Assembly (NCBI GenBank): GCA_024803745.1
Contig: JANJXV010000099.1
Location: 3,246,476-3,310,475 of the forward strand
Origin: Megascapheus bottae
Taxonomy: Eukaryota; Chordata; Mammalia; Rodentia; Geomyidae
Reading direction: 5' to 3'
Length of the DNA stretch: 64,000 bases
The translations under genes and the position numbers were made by a program. Shown piece after piece: positions 1 to 10,300 of this stretch (position 1 is the stretch's first letter; each line of letters opens with the position of its first letter). Under the pieces are notes generated by a model that was not told the origin of the DNA, searched no databases, and saw only the letters and a program-made list of their open reading frames with translations.

Positions 1-534
1 TCTGTTAGATCTAGTTGGTCTATATAGTTGTTCAGTTCTAAGGTTTCTCTGTTGAGTTTTTGCCTTGTTGATCTGTCCATAGGTGAGAGTGGTGTGTTAA
101 ACTCACCAACAATCACTGTGTTTCGATCTATGTATGGTTTCAGTGTAAGTAAAGTTTGCTTGATGAAGTTTGGAGCTCCGGGATTGGGTGTGTAAATATT
201 TAGGATTGTTATGTCTTCCGGGAGGAAAGATCCCTTTAGTAGTATGTAGTAACCTTCTTTGTCTTTTCTTACTAATTTTAGTTTGAAGTCTATTGTATCT
301 GATATGAGGATGGCAACTCTAGCCTGTTTATGGGGGCAGTTAGCTTGATAGAGTTTATTCCAACCTCTCACTTTCAAAAGATGATTGTTTTTGGGTAAGA
401 TGTGTCTCTCGAAGTCAGCAGAACGATGGCTCTTGCTTTTTGATCCAACTAGACAACCTATGCCCTTTAATTGGAGAGTAAAGTCCATTGATATTGAGAG
501 TTAGGATTGAGAGATATTTATTAGTTCCTACCAT
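1..534 (-). pseudogene. L1 ORF2 of copy 0 (5' end, endonuclease part)
   Basis: The ORF2 start codon is at 534 and is followed by the endonuclease motif LNINGL, with Asn14 at the position expected for the L1 endonuclease catalytic Asn. Codon 40 is TGA and codon 42 is CGA (Arg) where copies 2 to 8 have Gln. A 2-nt gap follows the ETHL motif, after which the frame with LKVRGW and AILISD continues to the window edge. Confidence 0.88.
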
Positions 535-582
535 TTTTAAAAGCTTTTAGTAGGGCCTGTGTCTTGACAGTTCTTGTGGTCC

Positions 583-1766
583 TTAGATGGTATGCTGTTT
601 AGGTGCCATTTCTTTCCCTATATTGCATTTATTTTGGTTTTCTATGTATAGAGCATCTTTGAGAATTCTCTGTAGTGTTGGTTTTGTTTCGACATATTGT
701 TGCAGCTTTTCCCTGGAATGGAATGTTTTTATTTTTCCCTCAGTTATGAATGAGAGCTTAGCTGGCTACAGTATTCTTGGTTGGTAGTTATTTGATATAA
801 GGGCATGACATATATGCTTCCAGTCACTTCGTGCTTGCATGGTCTCTGCTGAGAAATCTGGGGTTATTCTGATTGGTTTGCCTTTGTAGGTTACTGATCC
901 CTTTTCCCTGGCTGCCTTTAGGATCTTTCCTTTCGTTTCTATTGATCCAGTTCGGATCACAATGTGGCGGTGGGATGTTCTTTTCTGGTCAGGTCTGTTT
1001 GGGGTTCTAAAAGCTTCTCGTATGTGGATGGGCCTGCCCTTCTGGATATTTGGGAAATTCTCTGAGATGATTCCCTGAAGTATATCTCCAATACCATTGA
1101 CCTCTTTCTCCACGCCCTCCTCAGTACCAACTAGCCTTAAATTAGGCTTCCTAATTGTATCTTGGACCTCCTGAAGCGCTCTCTCATATTTCCTAGATTT
1201 GGATTGACTCATTTTCTGTTCTTTATAATACCTAAATTATCTTCAGCCACGGAAATTCCCTCCTCTGCAATGTCTAACCTGCTATCAAAGCTATCTACTT
1301 TATTTTTCATCTCCCTTGCTTCTAATTGCTCACTTCTGATGCCTTGCATCCCTTGTTTTAGATCATGTATGGATTTCTTTATCTCCTTGATTTCCGTTTG
1401 AGTGGTTAGCTCAGTAGCTTTATTTTCTTTGGACATTTGCTGGAGTTTGGTCACGTTTTTATTTGTGGATTCTTTGAATTCATCCATCTTTCTTTGAAAA
1501 ACCTTTATTATGGCCTCCTTTATGGCTTCTTCTTTTTCACTTATCACCTTGTTTTTGCTTTCCTCTTGTTCAGGTATGGCTTCCTCAATTATCTCTTTCT
1601 TTATATTTTCACATTTTTCATTAATGATGTTTATCAATTGCATTTGTGTAGCAATTGGAAGACTCTCCTCTAGGTTTGCCAGTGACTGTTCCATTGTCTG
1701 TTTACATTGGGTGGGGGATGTTGTTTCTTGATTTGACATTTTTCTTGAGTTTCTTGTTCTGCCCAT
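583..1766 (-). pseudogene. L1 ORF1 of copy 0 (frameshifted)
   Basis: L1 ORF1p is the RNA-binding chaperone of the L1 ribonucleoprotein. Here it is split in two: 1209 to 1766 encodes the N-terminal coiled coil, and 766 to 1212 the RNA-binding half. A 4-nt loss near 1221 (GTTCTTTATAATACC against GTTCTTTCTCTATAATACC in other copies) shifts the frame just after codon 180. The nonsense codon at position 335, common to the array, also applies. The interval is drawn to the homologous natural stop at 583. Confidence 0.9.
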
Positions 1767-2427
1767 TTGAAAATGGGAGCAAGATTACTACTAAATACGA
1801 TTATAGTTTTTCAGATATAACCAACCTAGACCTCTGTAGCTGGCAGACACTAGATGTTCACAAGTTTTGATTGGTATTATCACTCTTTCTTTTTGTGCAC
1901 TTACAGACCAGCCTAATACAACCACTGATAAGCGATTTATACCCCAAACAATAAGCCTCTCGATCCAATCTCTATTGTCTTTAAGTCCCTCTGAGCCTAG
2001 AGAATAATTAACCACCTACATATACAATATTGCTCAACAGCCATCAAGTGTAGATCCGTGCAGTATAAGGGTTGAAAGACGAGCAGAGGTCCAGAGATAG
2101 AAAAAAAGAATGAGAGAGGTCAGGGGAGGTGCAAGAGGATTAACGTAGGAGTGTAAGAATATTGTAGTAATGAAGAAAAGTTATAGCATAAGGATAACTG
2201 ACATAAGTTGGTAAGTAGGTAGCATATTTGAGTACAAAGTTTGGAAAGTATTAGAATAAAACTTATGTGTTGCTGCACGACTAGCTCTTAGCCCAACCAG
2301 TGGCCTCACAGTGGACCATGGGATGGATCTGTTTTTCTTGTCTACGTTGAGGGAAAGGGGTATTTCACAAGATGCAGAAGCGAAGATTTCAGAAGCAAAT
2401 GCTGTGAGTGAATTAGCTCGTAAAAAG

Positions 2428-2643
2428 CTTTTTTATTTTCTTTTATCTTTCTGCCAGTCTTGGGGCTTGAATTCAGGGCCTGAGCACTGTCCTCGGGTTT
2501 TCTCAAGTCTAGCCCTCTGCCACTTGAGCCACAGTGCCACATCTAGATTTTCTATCTATGTGGTACTGAGCAATCAAACCCAGATCTTCATGGATGCTAG
2601 GCAAGCACTCTACCACTATGCCAAACTCTCAACCCTGACATAG
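2428..2643 (-). mobile_element. Dimeric tRNA-like SINE (SINE A, spacer 1)
   Basis: Read on the minus strand it starts with an ID-like tRNA half: box A-like GGCATAGTGGTAGAGTGC, then box B-like GGGTTTGATTGCTC. A linker containing TACCACATAGATAGAAAA follows, then a second tRNA-like half containing GGCACTGTGGCTCAAGTGG. It ends in an A-rich tail (the T-rich stretch at 2428 to 2450). The two-half structure and the linker match SINE B in the same spacer. The right half resembles the SINE common in heteromyid rodents; that attribution is from memory. Confidence 0.8.
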
Positions 2644-2654
2644 TAATTATAAAG

Positions 2655-2673
2655 TCATCATCATCATCATCAT
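2655..2673. repeat. (TCA)6 microsatellite, spacer 1
   Basis: A perfect trinucleotide run of six repeats lies between the two SINEs. Confidence 0.95.
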
Positions 2674-2870
2674 ATCCAAATATCCTTTCTCCTACAAAGA
2701 ATGAACACTTAACTGTGTCTAATGCTTTTTTTTTAATTTCACTAATTCTTCTGTGTTTTTCCCTCTTGCATTTTTTACACATAACAGCAAAGCTAATCAT
2801 CAGGAAAAAATTGATAAGGATACAGAAACCTAGTAATATCCTAGTAGATTGACTTCAAAAATATGTGCAA

Positions 2871-3069
2871 GATGCCCTGTGTGTTTGACCTAGTGGGAGA
2901 GTCCTTGGCTACCAAGCAGTAAGCCTCAGGTTTGATTCCTCATTACCACATACATAGAAAACGCTGCAAGTGGTGCTGTGGCTCGGTGGGACAGCTAAAG
3001 CCTAAAGAAAGCCCAAGAACAATGTTCACACTCTGAGGTCAAGTCCCAAGACTAGCAAAAACAAAAAAA
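2871..3069 (+). mobile_element. Dimeric tRNA-like SINE (SINE B, spacer 1)
   Basis: On the plus strand: an ID-like half with GACCTAGTGGGAGAGTCCTT and GGTTTGATTCCTC, the linker TACCACATACATAGAAAA, a second half with GGTGCTGTGGCTCGGTGGG, and a short A-tail ending at 3069. It has the same architecture as SINE A but is older-looking and inverted relative to it. Confidence 0.78.
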
Positions 3070-3452
3070 TTCGACAAGGGGCAAAATGCAGGCAGAGAAG
3101 GCACTGTGAAGGAAATGTTTTGTAAAGGATGAGGGCAATATTGACCCTTAAGTTTGGATCTTACCTAAGAAAGGTACCTTGAGCCTTAGACCAGACTGGT
3201 AGTTGGGCCTAGTGGAAGACATTGGGATTGGACAAATAAAGTGTGCTGTATACTACATCCACATGTATATTGTGAGATTGGAGGAGAGATTCAGCCTCCA
3301 CTATGTCTTTGGTGAGGTCTTTTGTGAGCAAGGATCTTTGGTCATTGGGCCCTGAAAGGTGACCCTGCCTCCCTCACAATGGAACAGAATATGGAACCCT
3401 GGTAACCAAGCCACTGTAACTAACAACCAGCTCAAGCCAGCTCACTTGGCCT

Positions 3453-3638
3453 GTGGCTCAGGAGGAAGAAAGATGTTGCTGTGCTGTTGCCAAAGGTCAG
3501 GAAACTCGAGGCTCAGGCATGGAAGTTGTGGATGTCTTACTCGAAGATGTACATGCTAGATCATTGCCAAGCCACAAATCCAGTATAACAGAACTTTCTC
3601 GAAGAAGAAGGCCAGGAAAATCCAGGGCAACCAGATGA
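3453..3638 (+). other. Small 61-codon ORF in the unrecognised part of the spacer
   Basis: It starts at an ATG after GTGGCTC and encodes 61 residues with an Arg-rich C-terminus (RRRRPGKSRATR). The stop TGA lies within AGATGAGGTAAAT, which resembles a splice donor. The frame is open in spacers 1, 3, 6, 7, 8 and 9, and ends eight codons early by the same TGA in spacers 2, 4 and 5. I do not recognise the protein. It may be chance, or an old exon or retrocopy fragment carried by the unit. Confidence 0.2.
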
Positions 3639-3713
3639 GGTAAATTTCTAAGAAGAAATGTATTTGACCCCATCATCCTCCCCACACACTACAACTTTCT
3701 TTTTTTTCATTTT

Positions 3714-3719
3714 TTTATT
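3714..3719 (-). promoter_or_regulatory. L1 polyadenylation signal (copy 1; same place in all copies)
   Basis: The minus strand reads AATAAA, directly followed by the A-rich tail. This is the usual arrangement at an L1 3' end. The same TTTATTG element sits beside the poly-T start in copies 2 to 9. Confidence 0.75.
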
Positions 3720-3810
3720 GTAATTAGTAAAAGGGTTAGATGATATTTGCCAGATAGAAGGTGCATTAATTCACATACATTGATACCCTTTCACATGTCT
3801 TGGTACCCAT

Positions 3811-3859
3811 TTCCCTCCAACCCCACACCCCCCATCCATCTTGGTTATCCCCCCTTCCC
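3811..3859 (-). other. G-rich tract of the L1 3' UTR (copy 1; repeated in all copies)
   Basis: The minus strand holds several runs of three to six G within about 50 bp (plus strand CCCTCC, CCCC, CCCCCC, CCCCCC, CCC). A G-rich polypurine tract able to form a G-quadruplex is a known feature of mammalian L1 3' UTRs. Equivalent tracts begin near 11244, 18671, 26114, 33555, 40984, 48413, 55841 and 63269, so the array carries one per unit. Confidence 0.7.
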
Positions 3860-4113
3860 TATCAAATTTCAAATATCCAAATACAAATAAATTCAATATA
3901 TCAGATAACAAAGTGAGATACTATACCAATATGGGATAACCAAGGGACAGCAAGCGAGATGAGAGACAACATAGTACATTAAGGACAACAATCATTCATT
4001 ATATGGCTTTTGTGTCAATATCCTGGAGGTCCTTTCAATTAGCTTCACATTATATGGCCTTATATATGGCCTTTTGCTCTATTGCCAATCTCTGCTAGTA
4101 GAGCCCAAGGTTT

Positions 4114-7100
4114 CTACTGATTATGATGAATGAAGGAAACCACTGAGCCTAAGTTCCTTTGACTCTGGCTTACTTCACTTAAGATGATTTGTTCTAATCT
4201 TTCCATTTCCTAACAAATGGGGCGATGTCATTCTTTCTGACAGCAGCATAGAATTCCATTGTGTACAAATACCACAACTTGTTGATCCACTCATCAACTG
4301 AGGGACATCTGGGTTGGTTCCATATCTTTGCTATGGTGAATAGTGCTGCAATGAACATTGTTGTGCTAGTGGGTTTAGTATGCCCTTGTTTCTGGATTGT
4401 TGGGTAAATGCCAAGTACTGGAATTGCTGGGTCATAGGGGAGTTGTATGTTTAGCGTTTTGTGGCACTGCCGCACTGCTTTCCATAGTGGTTGAACGAGT
4501 TTGCACTCCCACCAACAGTGTAGTAGTGATCCCTCCTGACCACATCCCCTCCAGCATCTGTTGTCATTCGTTTTCCTGATCCTGGCCATTCTAACTGGAG
4601 TTAGGTGGAATCTTAGACTCGTTTTGATTTGCATTTCTTTTATGACCAGAGATGTTGAGCATTTCTTCATATGTCTATAGGCCATTTTTGTTTCTTCTTC
4701 AGAGAAGACTCTCTTTAAGTCTTTGGCCCATTTTGTAATGGGATGGGTGTTACTTTGGAGGTTAGTTTTGGAGTGATTCCATTTTTTGAGTTGTGGATAT
4801 ATTTTAGATATGAGGCCTTGTTCCGTTGTTTGGGTGGTGAAGATCTTCTCCCACTCTGTAGGCTTCTTGATTAGTTTACTAGCTATATCCGTTGCCATAC
4901 AAAAGCTCTGCAGTTTAATGCAGTCCCACTTATCCAGCCTTTCTCTGATTTGTTGTGATTCTTGGTCCCTATTAAGAAAGTTTCGACCTGTACCAAGGAG
5001 GCCTAGTGTATCTCCTATTCCTTCCTGTAAACTTTTCAGTGTGTCAGCTTTTACCTCCACGTCTTTGATCCATTTGGAGTTAATTCTAGTGCAAGGGGAC
5101 AAAGAAGGATCCAACTTTAGTTTTCTGCAGGTGTTTAACCAGTTCTGCCAGCACAACTTGTTGAAGAGGCTATCTTTCTTCCATTCTATTTTTTTGGCTC
5201 CCTGGTCAAAGATTAGGTGGCCATAGGTCTGTGGTTTAATATCTGGGTCCGCAGTTCTACTCCATTGGACTTCAGGCCTGTTCTTGTGCCAGTACCAAGC
5301 TGTTTTGAGAATTATAGCTCTGTAATAGAGCCTTAAGTTTGGAATTGAAATTCCTCCAGCGCTGTTCTTTCTGCTAAGAAGTGTTTTTGCTATACGGGGT
5401 CTTTTATTATTCCATATGAAATTTTGAATTGCCTCTTCTATGTCTTTAAAGAATGACATTGGGATGTTGATGGGTATTACATTGAATTTGTAGATAGCCC
5501 TTGGCAAGATTGTCATTTTCACAATGTTGATTCTTCCAATCCAGGAGCACGGGAGGTTTTTCCATTTCCTTAGTTCTGCTTTAATTTCCTTTTTTAGGGT
5601 TTTAAAGTTTTCATCTAAACGGTCCTTTACATTCTTAGTTAAGCTAATTGCTAGGTACCTTATTTTCTTTAAGGCTATTGTGAAAGGATTTTCTTTCCTG
5701 ATTATTGCCTCGTTCCTCTCAGTGTTGGCGTAAAGTAAGGCAGTTGATTTGTGAGGGTTGATTTTATGGCCTGCTACCCTTCCAAAGCTTTGAATCAGCT
5801 CAAGGAGCTTGGGAGTAGAGTCTATAGGATTCTTTAAATACAGAATCATGTCATCGGCAAAGAGGGATAGTTTTATTTCCTCTTTCCCTGCTTGGATCCC
5901 CTTTATGCTTGCTTCTTGCCTTATTGCACTGCCTAGGAATTCTAGTACTATGTTAAAAAGGAGTGGAGAGAGTGGGCATCTTTGTCTCGTTCCTGATTTT
6001 AGAGGGAATGGCTTTAGATTTTCACCATTAAGTATAATACTAGCAGTGGGTTTCTCATACACAGCCTTTATTACATTGAGAAATGTTCCATGGATTCCTA
6101 GTTTCTCCACATCTTTTAACATAAAGGGGTTTTGGATCTTGTCAAATGCCTTTTCCGCATCTATTGAGACAATCATGTGATTTTATCCCTGCTCCTGTTG
6201 ATGTGTTGAATTATATTAATTGATTTGTGTATGTTGAACCAGCTTTGCCTCCCTGTGATGAATCCAGTTTGATCATAGTGTATATTTTTTTTGATGAGTT
6301 GTTGTAGACGGTTGGCCAGTATTTTGTTGAGAAGTTTTGCATCGATGTTCATCAAAGAAATGGGTCTATAGATCACTTTCTTTGATGAATCTCTGTCTGG
6401 TTTGGGGATGAGGGATATGCTGGCTTCACAGAATCAGTTTAGTAAAGAACCTTCATTTTCAATTTCGTTGAAGAACTTGAGGAGTATTGCTGTGAGCTCT
6501 GCTTTGAAGACCTTATAGAATTCAGCTGTGAATCCATCTGGCCCTGGGCTCTTTTTAAGTGGAAGTTGTCTAATTTCCATTTCTATTTCAGAGCTTGAAA
6601 TAGGCCTGTTGAGTTGGGTTAGCTCTTCTTGGTTCAGTGTGTGTATGTTAATATTGTCTAGGAATTCATCCATTTCTTCTAGATTCTCAAATTTGCTGGC
6701 GTAAAGGTTTGAGAAGTATTCCCTCATGATATTCTGGATCTTGGTAATTTCTGTCGTGATATTACCATTTTCATCTGCGATTTTGTTTATTTCGATATGC
6801 TCTCTTCTTTTTTTGGTAAGATTTGCTAAGGGCTTGTCAATTTTGTTAATTCTTTCAAGAACCAACTCCTTGTTTTGTTGATTCTTTCTATAGTTTTTTT
6901 TATTCCAAATCATTTAATTCTGCTTTGATTTTAATAATTTGCTTTCTCCTAATGGGTTTAGGGTTGGTTTGTTGCTCTTTTTCCAGGAGGTTAAGGTGAG
7001 ACATTAACTACTTGGTTTGCCATTTTTCCAACTTGCTGTTGTAGGCACTCCACGCTATAAATTTTCCTCTGAGTACTGCCTTTGTTGTGTCCCTAAGGAG

Positions 7101-7955
7101 TTGATATTTGTGTGCTCCTTATTGTTAAATTTCATAAACAGTTGGATATCTGTTCTGATCTCTTCGATTACCCATTGTTTTTGATTCAACAATGTGTGGT
7201 TCATTCTCCATGAGTTACAGGGTTTTCTTTGGTGGAGATGTGTGTTCAGCTCCAATTTGATGCCTTTATGGTCTGAGAGTGTGCATGGAATAATTTCAGT
7301 GTTTCTGAATCTGTCCAGGTTTGCTTTATGGCCTAAGATGTGGTCTATTTTGGAAAATGTTCCATGTGCTGCTGAGAAAAACGTATATTGTGGTGTTACT
7401 GGGTGGAATATTCTGAAGATGTCTGTTAGATCTAGTTGGTCTATATAGTTGTTCAGTTCTAAGGTTTCTCTGTTGAGTTTTTGCCTTGTTGATCTGTCCA
7501 TAGGTGAGAGTGGTGTGTTAAACTCACCAACAATCACTGTGTTTCGATCTATGTATGGTTTCAGTGTAAGTAAAGTTTGCTTGATGAAGTTTGGAGCTCC
7601 GGGATTGGGTGTGTAAATATTTAGGATTGTTATGTCTTCCGGGAGGAAAGATCCCTTTAGTAGTATGTAGTAACCTTCTTTGTCTTTTCTTACTAATTTT
7701 AGTTTGAAGTCTATTGTATCTGATATGAGGATGGCAACTCTAGCCTGTTTATGGGGGCAGTTAGCTTGATAGAGTTTATTCCAACCTCTCACTTTCAAAA
7801 GATGATTGTTTTTGGGTAAGATGTGTCTCTCGAAGTCAGCAGAACGATGGCTCTTGCTTTTTGATCCAACTAGACAACCTATGCCGTTTAATTGGAGAGT
7901 AAAGTCCATTGATATTGAGAGTTAGGATTGAGAGATATTTATTAGTTCCTACCAT
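4114..7955 (-). pseudogene. L1 ORF2 of copy 1 (endonuclease, RT, Zn knuckle; multiply broken)
   Basis: L1 ORF2p nicks target DNA with an AP-like endonuclease and copies L1 RNA with its reverse transcriptase. From the ATG at 7955 about 1,280 codons can be followed. Endonuclease: Asn14 and Glu43 lie at their expected codons, but codon 40 is TGA and about 2 nt are missing after codon 46. The remainder is open at 7055 to 7909 with GEFN (codon 145 Glu, normally Asp), Asp205 and SDH at 228 to 230. Linker: frame breaks, an in-frame TAG and a TAA. RT: 6434 to 6913 and 6173 to 6376 are one frame interrupted by TGA at 6434. A 1-nt loss near 6180 shifts into 4194 to 6176 (660 codons), which holds [15 protein letters not shown] and a CX3CX7HX4C knuckle. 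The RT motif TRQGCP is TRQRCP here. A last 1-nt loss near 4195 removes the final residues. Confidence 0.92.
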
Positions 7956-8003
7956 TTTTAAAAGCTTTTAGTAGGGCCTGTGTCTTGACAGTTCTTGTGG
8001 TCC

Positions 8004-9191
8004 TTAGATGGTATGCTGTTTAGGTGCCATTTCTTTCCCTATATTGCATTTATTTAGGTTTTCTATGTATAGAGCATCTTTGAGAATTCTCTGTAGTGTT
8101 GGTTTTGTTTCGACATAATTTTGCAGCTTTTCCCTGGAATGGAATGTTTTTATTTTTCCCTCAGTTATGAATGAGAGCTTAGCTGGCTACAGTATTCTTG
8201 GTTGGTAGTTATTTGATATAAGGGCATGACATATATGCTTCCAGTCACTTCGTGCTTGCATGGTCTCTGCTGAGAAATCTGGGGTTATTCTGATTGGTTT
8301 GCCTTTGTAGGTTACTGATCCCTTTTCCCTGGCTACATTTAGGATCTTTCCTTTCGTTTCTATTGATCCAGTTCGGATCACAATGTGGCCGTGGGATGTT
8401 CTTTTCTGGTCAGGTCTGTTTGGGGTTCTAAAAGCTTCTCGTATCTGGATGGGCCTGCCCTTCTGGATATTTGGGAAATTCTCTGAGATGATTCCCTGAA
8501 GTATATTTCCAATACCATTGACCTCTTTCTCCACGCTCTCCTCAATACCAACTAGCCTTAAATTAGGCTTCCTAATTGTATCTTGGACCTCCTGAAGCGC
8601 TCTCTCATATTTCCTAGATTTGGATTGACTCATTTTCTGTTCTTTCTCTATAATACCTAAATTATCTTCAGCCACGGAAATTCTCTCCTCTGCATTGTCT
8701 AACCTGCTATCAAAGCTATCTACTTTATTTTTCATCTCCCTTGCTTCTAATTGCTCACTTTTGATGCCTTGCATCTCTTGTTTTAGATCATGTATGGATT
8801 TCTTTATCTCCTTGATTTCCTTTTGAGTGGTTAGCTCAGTAGCTTTATTTTCTTTGGACATTTGCTGGAGTTTGGTCACGTTTTTATTTGTGGATTCTTT
8901 GAATTCATCCATCTTTCTTTGAAAAACCTTTATTATGGCCTCCTTTATGGCTTCTTCTTTTTCACTTATCACCTTGTTTTTGCTTTCCTCTTGTTCAGGT
9001 ATGGCTTCCTCCATTATCTCTTTCTTTATATTTTCACAATTTTCATTAATGATGTTTATCAAATGCATTTGTGTAGCAATTGGAAGACTCTCCTCTAGGT
9101 TTGCCAGTGACTGTTCCATTGTCTGTTTACATTGGGTGGGGGATGTTGTTTCTTGATTTGACATTTTTCTTGAGTTTCTTGTTCTGCCCAT
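8004..9191 (-). pseudogene. L1 ORF1 of copy 1 (truncated by TAG at codon 335)
   Basis: This is the L1 ORF1 protein, a trimeric nucleic-acid chaperone that coats L1 RNA. A 334-residue frame runs from 9191 to 8187. Residues about 25 to 180 are rich in Lys, Glu and Gln with heptad-like spacing, fitting the coiled coil. Residues about 205 to 280 fit the RRM, with an RNP2-like LRLVGI at 211 to 216 and an RNP1-like HIVIRTG at 269 to 275. The C-terminal domain starts after that and stops at PRIL, where a TAG replaces the expected Tyr codon. The same frame then continues for 60 more codons, with recognisable ORF1 sequence, to a TAA at 8004. The full reading frame would be about 395 codons. Private change: His268 to Gly-side context (SHGHIV instead of SHRHIV). 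Confidence 0.93.
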
Positions 9192-9852
9192 TTGAAAATG
9201 GGAGCAAGATTACTACTAAATACGATTATAGATTTTCAGATATAACCAACCTAGACCTCTGTAGCTGGCAGACACTAGATGTTCACAAGTTTTGATTGGT
9301 ATTATCACTCTTTCTTTTTGTGCACTTACAGACCAGCCTAATACAACCACTGATAAGCGATTTATACCCAAAACAATAAGCCTCTCAATCCAATCTCTAT
9401 TGTCTTTAAGTCCCTCTGAGCCTAGAGAATAATTAACCACCTACATATACAATATTGCTCAACAGCCATCAAGTGTAGATCCGTGCAGTATAAGGGTTGA
9501 AAGACGAGCAGAGGTCCAGAGATAGAAAAAAAGAATGAGAGAGGTCAGGGGAGGTGCAAGAGGATTAACGTAGGAGTGTAAGAATATTGTAGTAATGAAG
9601 AAAAGTTATAGCATAAGGATAACTGACATAAGTTGGTAAGTAGGTAGCATATTTGAGTACAAAGTTTGGAAAGTATTAGAATAAAACTTATGTGTTGCTG
9701 CACGACTAGCTCTTAGCCCAACCAGTGGCCTCACAGTGGACCATGGGATGGATCTGTTTTTCTTGTCTACGTTGAGGGAAAGGGGTATTTCACAAGATGC
9801 AGAAGCGAAGATTTCAGAAGCAAATGCTGTGAGTGAATTAGCTCGTAAAAAG

Positions 9853-10068
9853 CATTTTTATTTTTCTTTTATCTTTCTGCAAGTCTTGGGGCTTGAATTC
9901 AGGGCCTGAGCACTGTCACGGGTTTTCTCAAGTCTAGCCCTCTGCCACTTGAGCCACAGTGCCACATCTAGATTTTCTATCTATGTGGTACTGAGCAATC
10001 AAACCCAGATCTTCATGGATGCTAGGCAAGCACTCTACCACTATGCCAAACTCTCAACCCTGACATAG
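9853..10068 (-). mobile_element. SINE A, spacer 2
   Basis: This is the orthologous copy within the unit. It has CTGCAAGTC and CTGTCACGGG where spacer 1 has CTGCCAGTC and CTGTCCTCGGG, so one to two bases differ in the right half. Confidence 0.78.
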
Positions 10069-10079
10069 TAATTATAAAG

Positions 10080-10104
10080 TCATCATCATCATCATCATCA
10101 TCAT
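10080..10104. repeat. (TCA)8 microsatellite, spacer 2
   Basis: Eight repeats, the only eight-repeat allele in the window. Confidence 0.95.
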
Positions 10105-10300
10105 ATCCAAATATCCTTTCTCCTACAAAGAATGAACACTTAACTGTGTCTAATGCTTTTTTTTAATTTCACTAATTCTTCTGTGTTTTTCCCTCTTGCA
10201 TTTTTTACACATGACAGCAAAGCTAATCATCAGGAAAAAATTGATTAGGATACAGAAACCTAATAATATCCTAGTAGATTGACGTCAAAAACATGTGCAA

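Larger units (their letters stand above)
1..1766 (-). mobile_element. L1 copy 0 (5' part only)
   Basis: The window opens inside the ORF2 endonuclease region of this minus-strand L1. It contains the start of ORF2 and all of ORF1. The 5' UTR limit in the spacer is not defined, so the end given is the ORF1 start codon. Confidence 0.95.
1767..3695. other. Spacer 1: non-ORF L1 5' flank, SINE pair, unrecognised segment
   Basis: From 1767 to about 2427 lies sequence directly upstream of L1 ORF1 that should include the L1 5' UTR. No monomer repeats, CpG-rich block or recognisable promoter stand out, and the border with older flank is not visible. Two SINEs in opposite orientation and a (TCA)n tract occupy 2428 to 3069. 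From 3070 to 3695 is unrecognised, mostly unique-looking sequence with a small ORF at 3453 to 3638. It ends at CACACTACAAC beside the L1 A-tail. Confidence 0.7.
1..7421. repeat. Array unit 1 (7421 bp)
   Basis: This is the shortest full unit. It holds the 5' part of L1 copy 0, spacer 1 and the 3' part of L1 copy 1. A 4-nt loss in ORF1 of copy 0 and a short (TCA)n tract account for part of the shortness. Confidence 0.95.
3696..9191 (-). mobile_element. L1 copy 1, near full length, inactive
   Basis: The poly-T at 3696 to 3716 is the reversed A-tail. Reading on the minus strand from high to low coordinates come ORF1 (start 9191), a gap of about 50 bp, ORF2 (start 7955, stop 4114), a 3' UTR of about 400 bp with a G-rich tract, and AATAAA followed by the A-tail. 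The 5' UTR must lie above 9191 but its limit is not recognisable. No target-site duplication was found. ORF2 shares the codon 42 Gln-to-Arg change with copy 0. Confidence 0.95.

Noticed and set aside
1437..1870. Plus-strand ORFs rich in Phe, Leu and Ser, looking like membrane proteins
   Set aside because: They are antisense to the Lys/Glu-rich ORF1 coiled coil, whose codons read backwards give Phe, Leu and Ser.
2311..2643. 110-codon plus-strand frame across SINE A
   Set aside because: It begins at GTG, runs through the antisense of a SINE and has no recognisable domain.
2597..2800. Minus-strand ORF with a run of Asp residues
   Set aside because: The Asp run is the translated (TCA)n microsatellite, with flanking SINE sequence.
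2871..2960. A functional tRNA gene
   Set aside because: The box A- and box B-like sequence belongs to the left half of SINE B; no tRNA fold or anticodon arm is supported.
5809..6180. Plus-strand ORF of 123 codons, repeated in each unit
   Set aside because: It is the antisense of the L1 RT core and recurs only because the RT sequence recurs.
7055..7909. Met at 7909 as the ORF2 start
   Set aside because: The first 35 or so residues of that frame are out of frame with the endonuclease. The true start is the ATG at 7955, which places Asn14 and Glu43 correctly.
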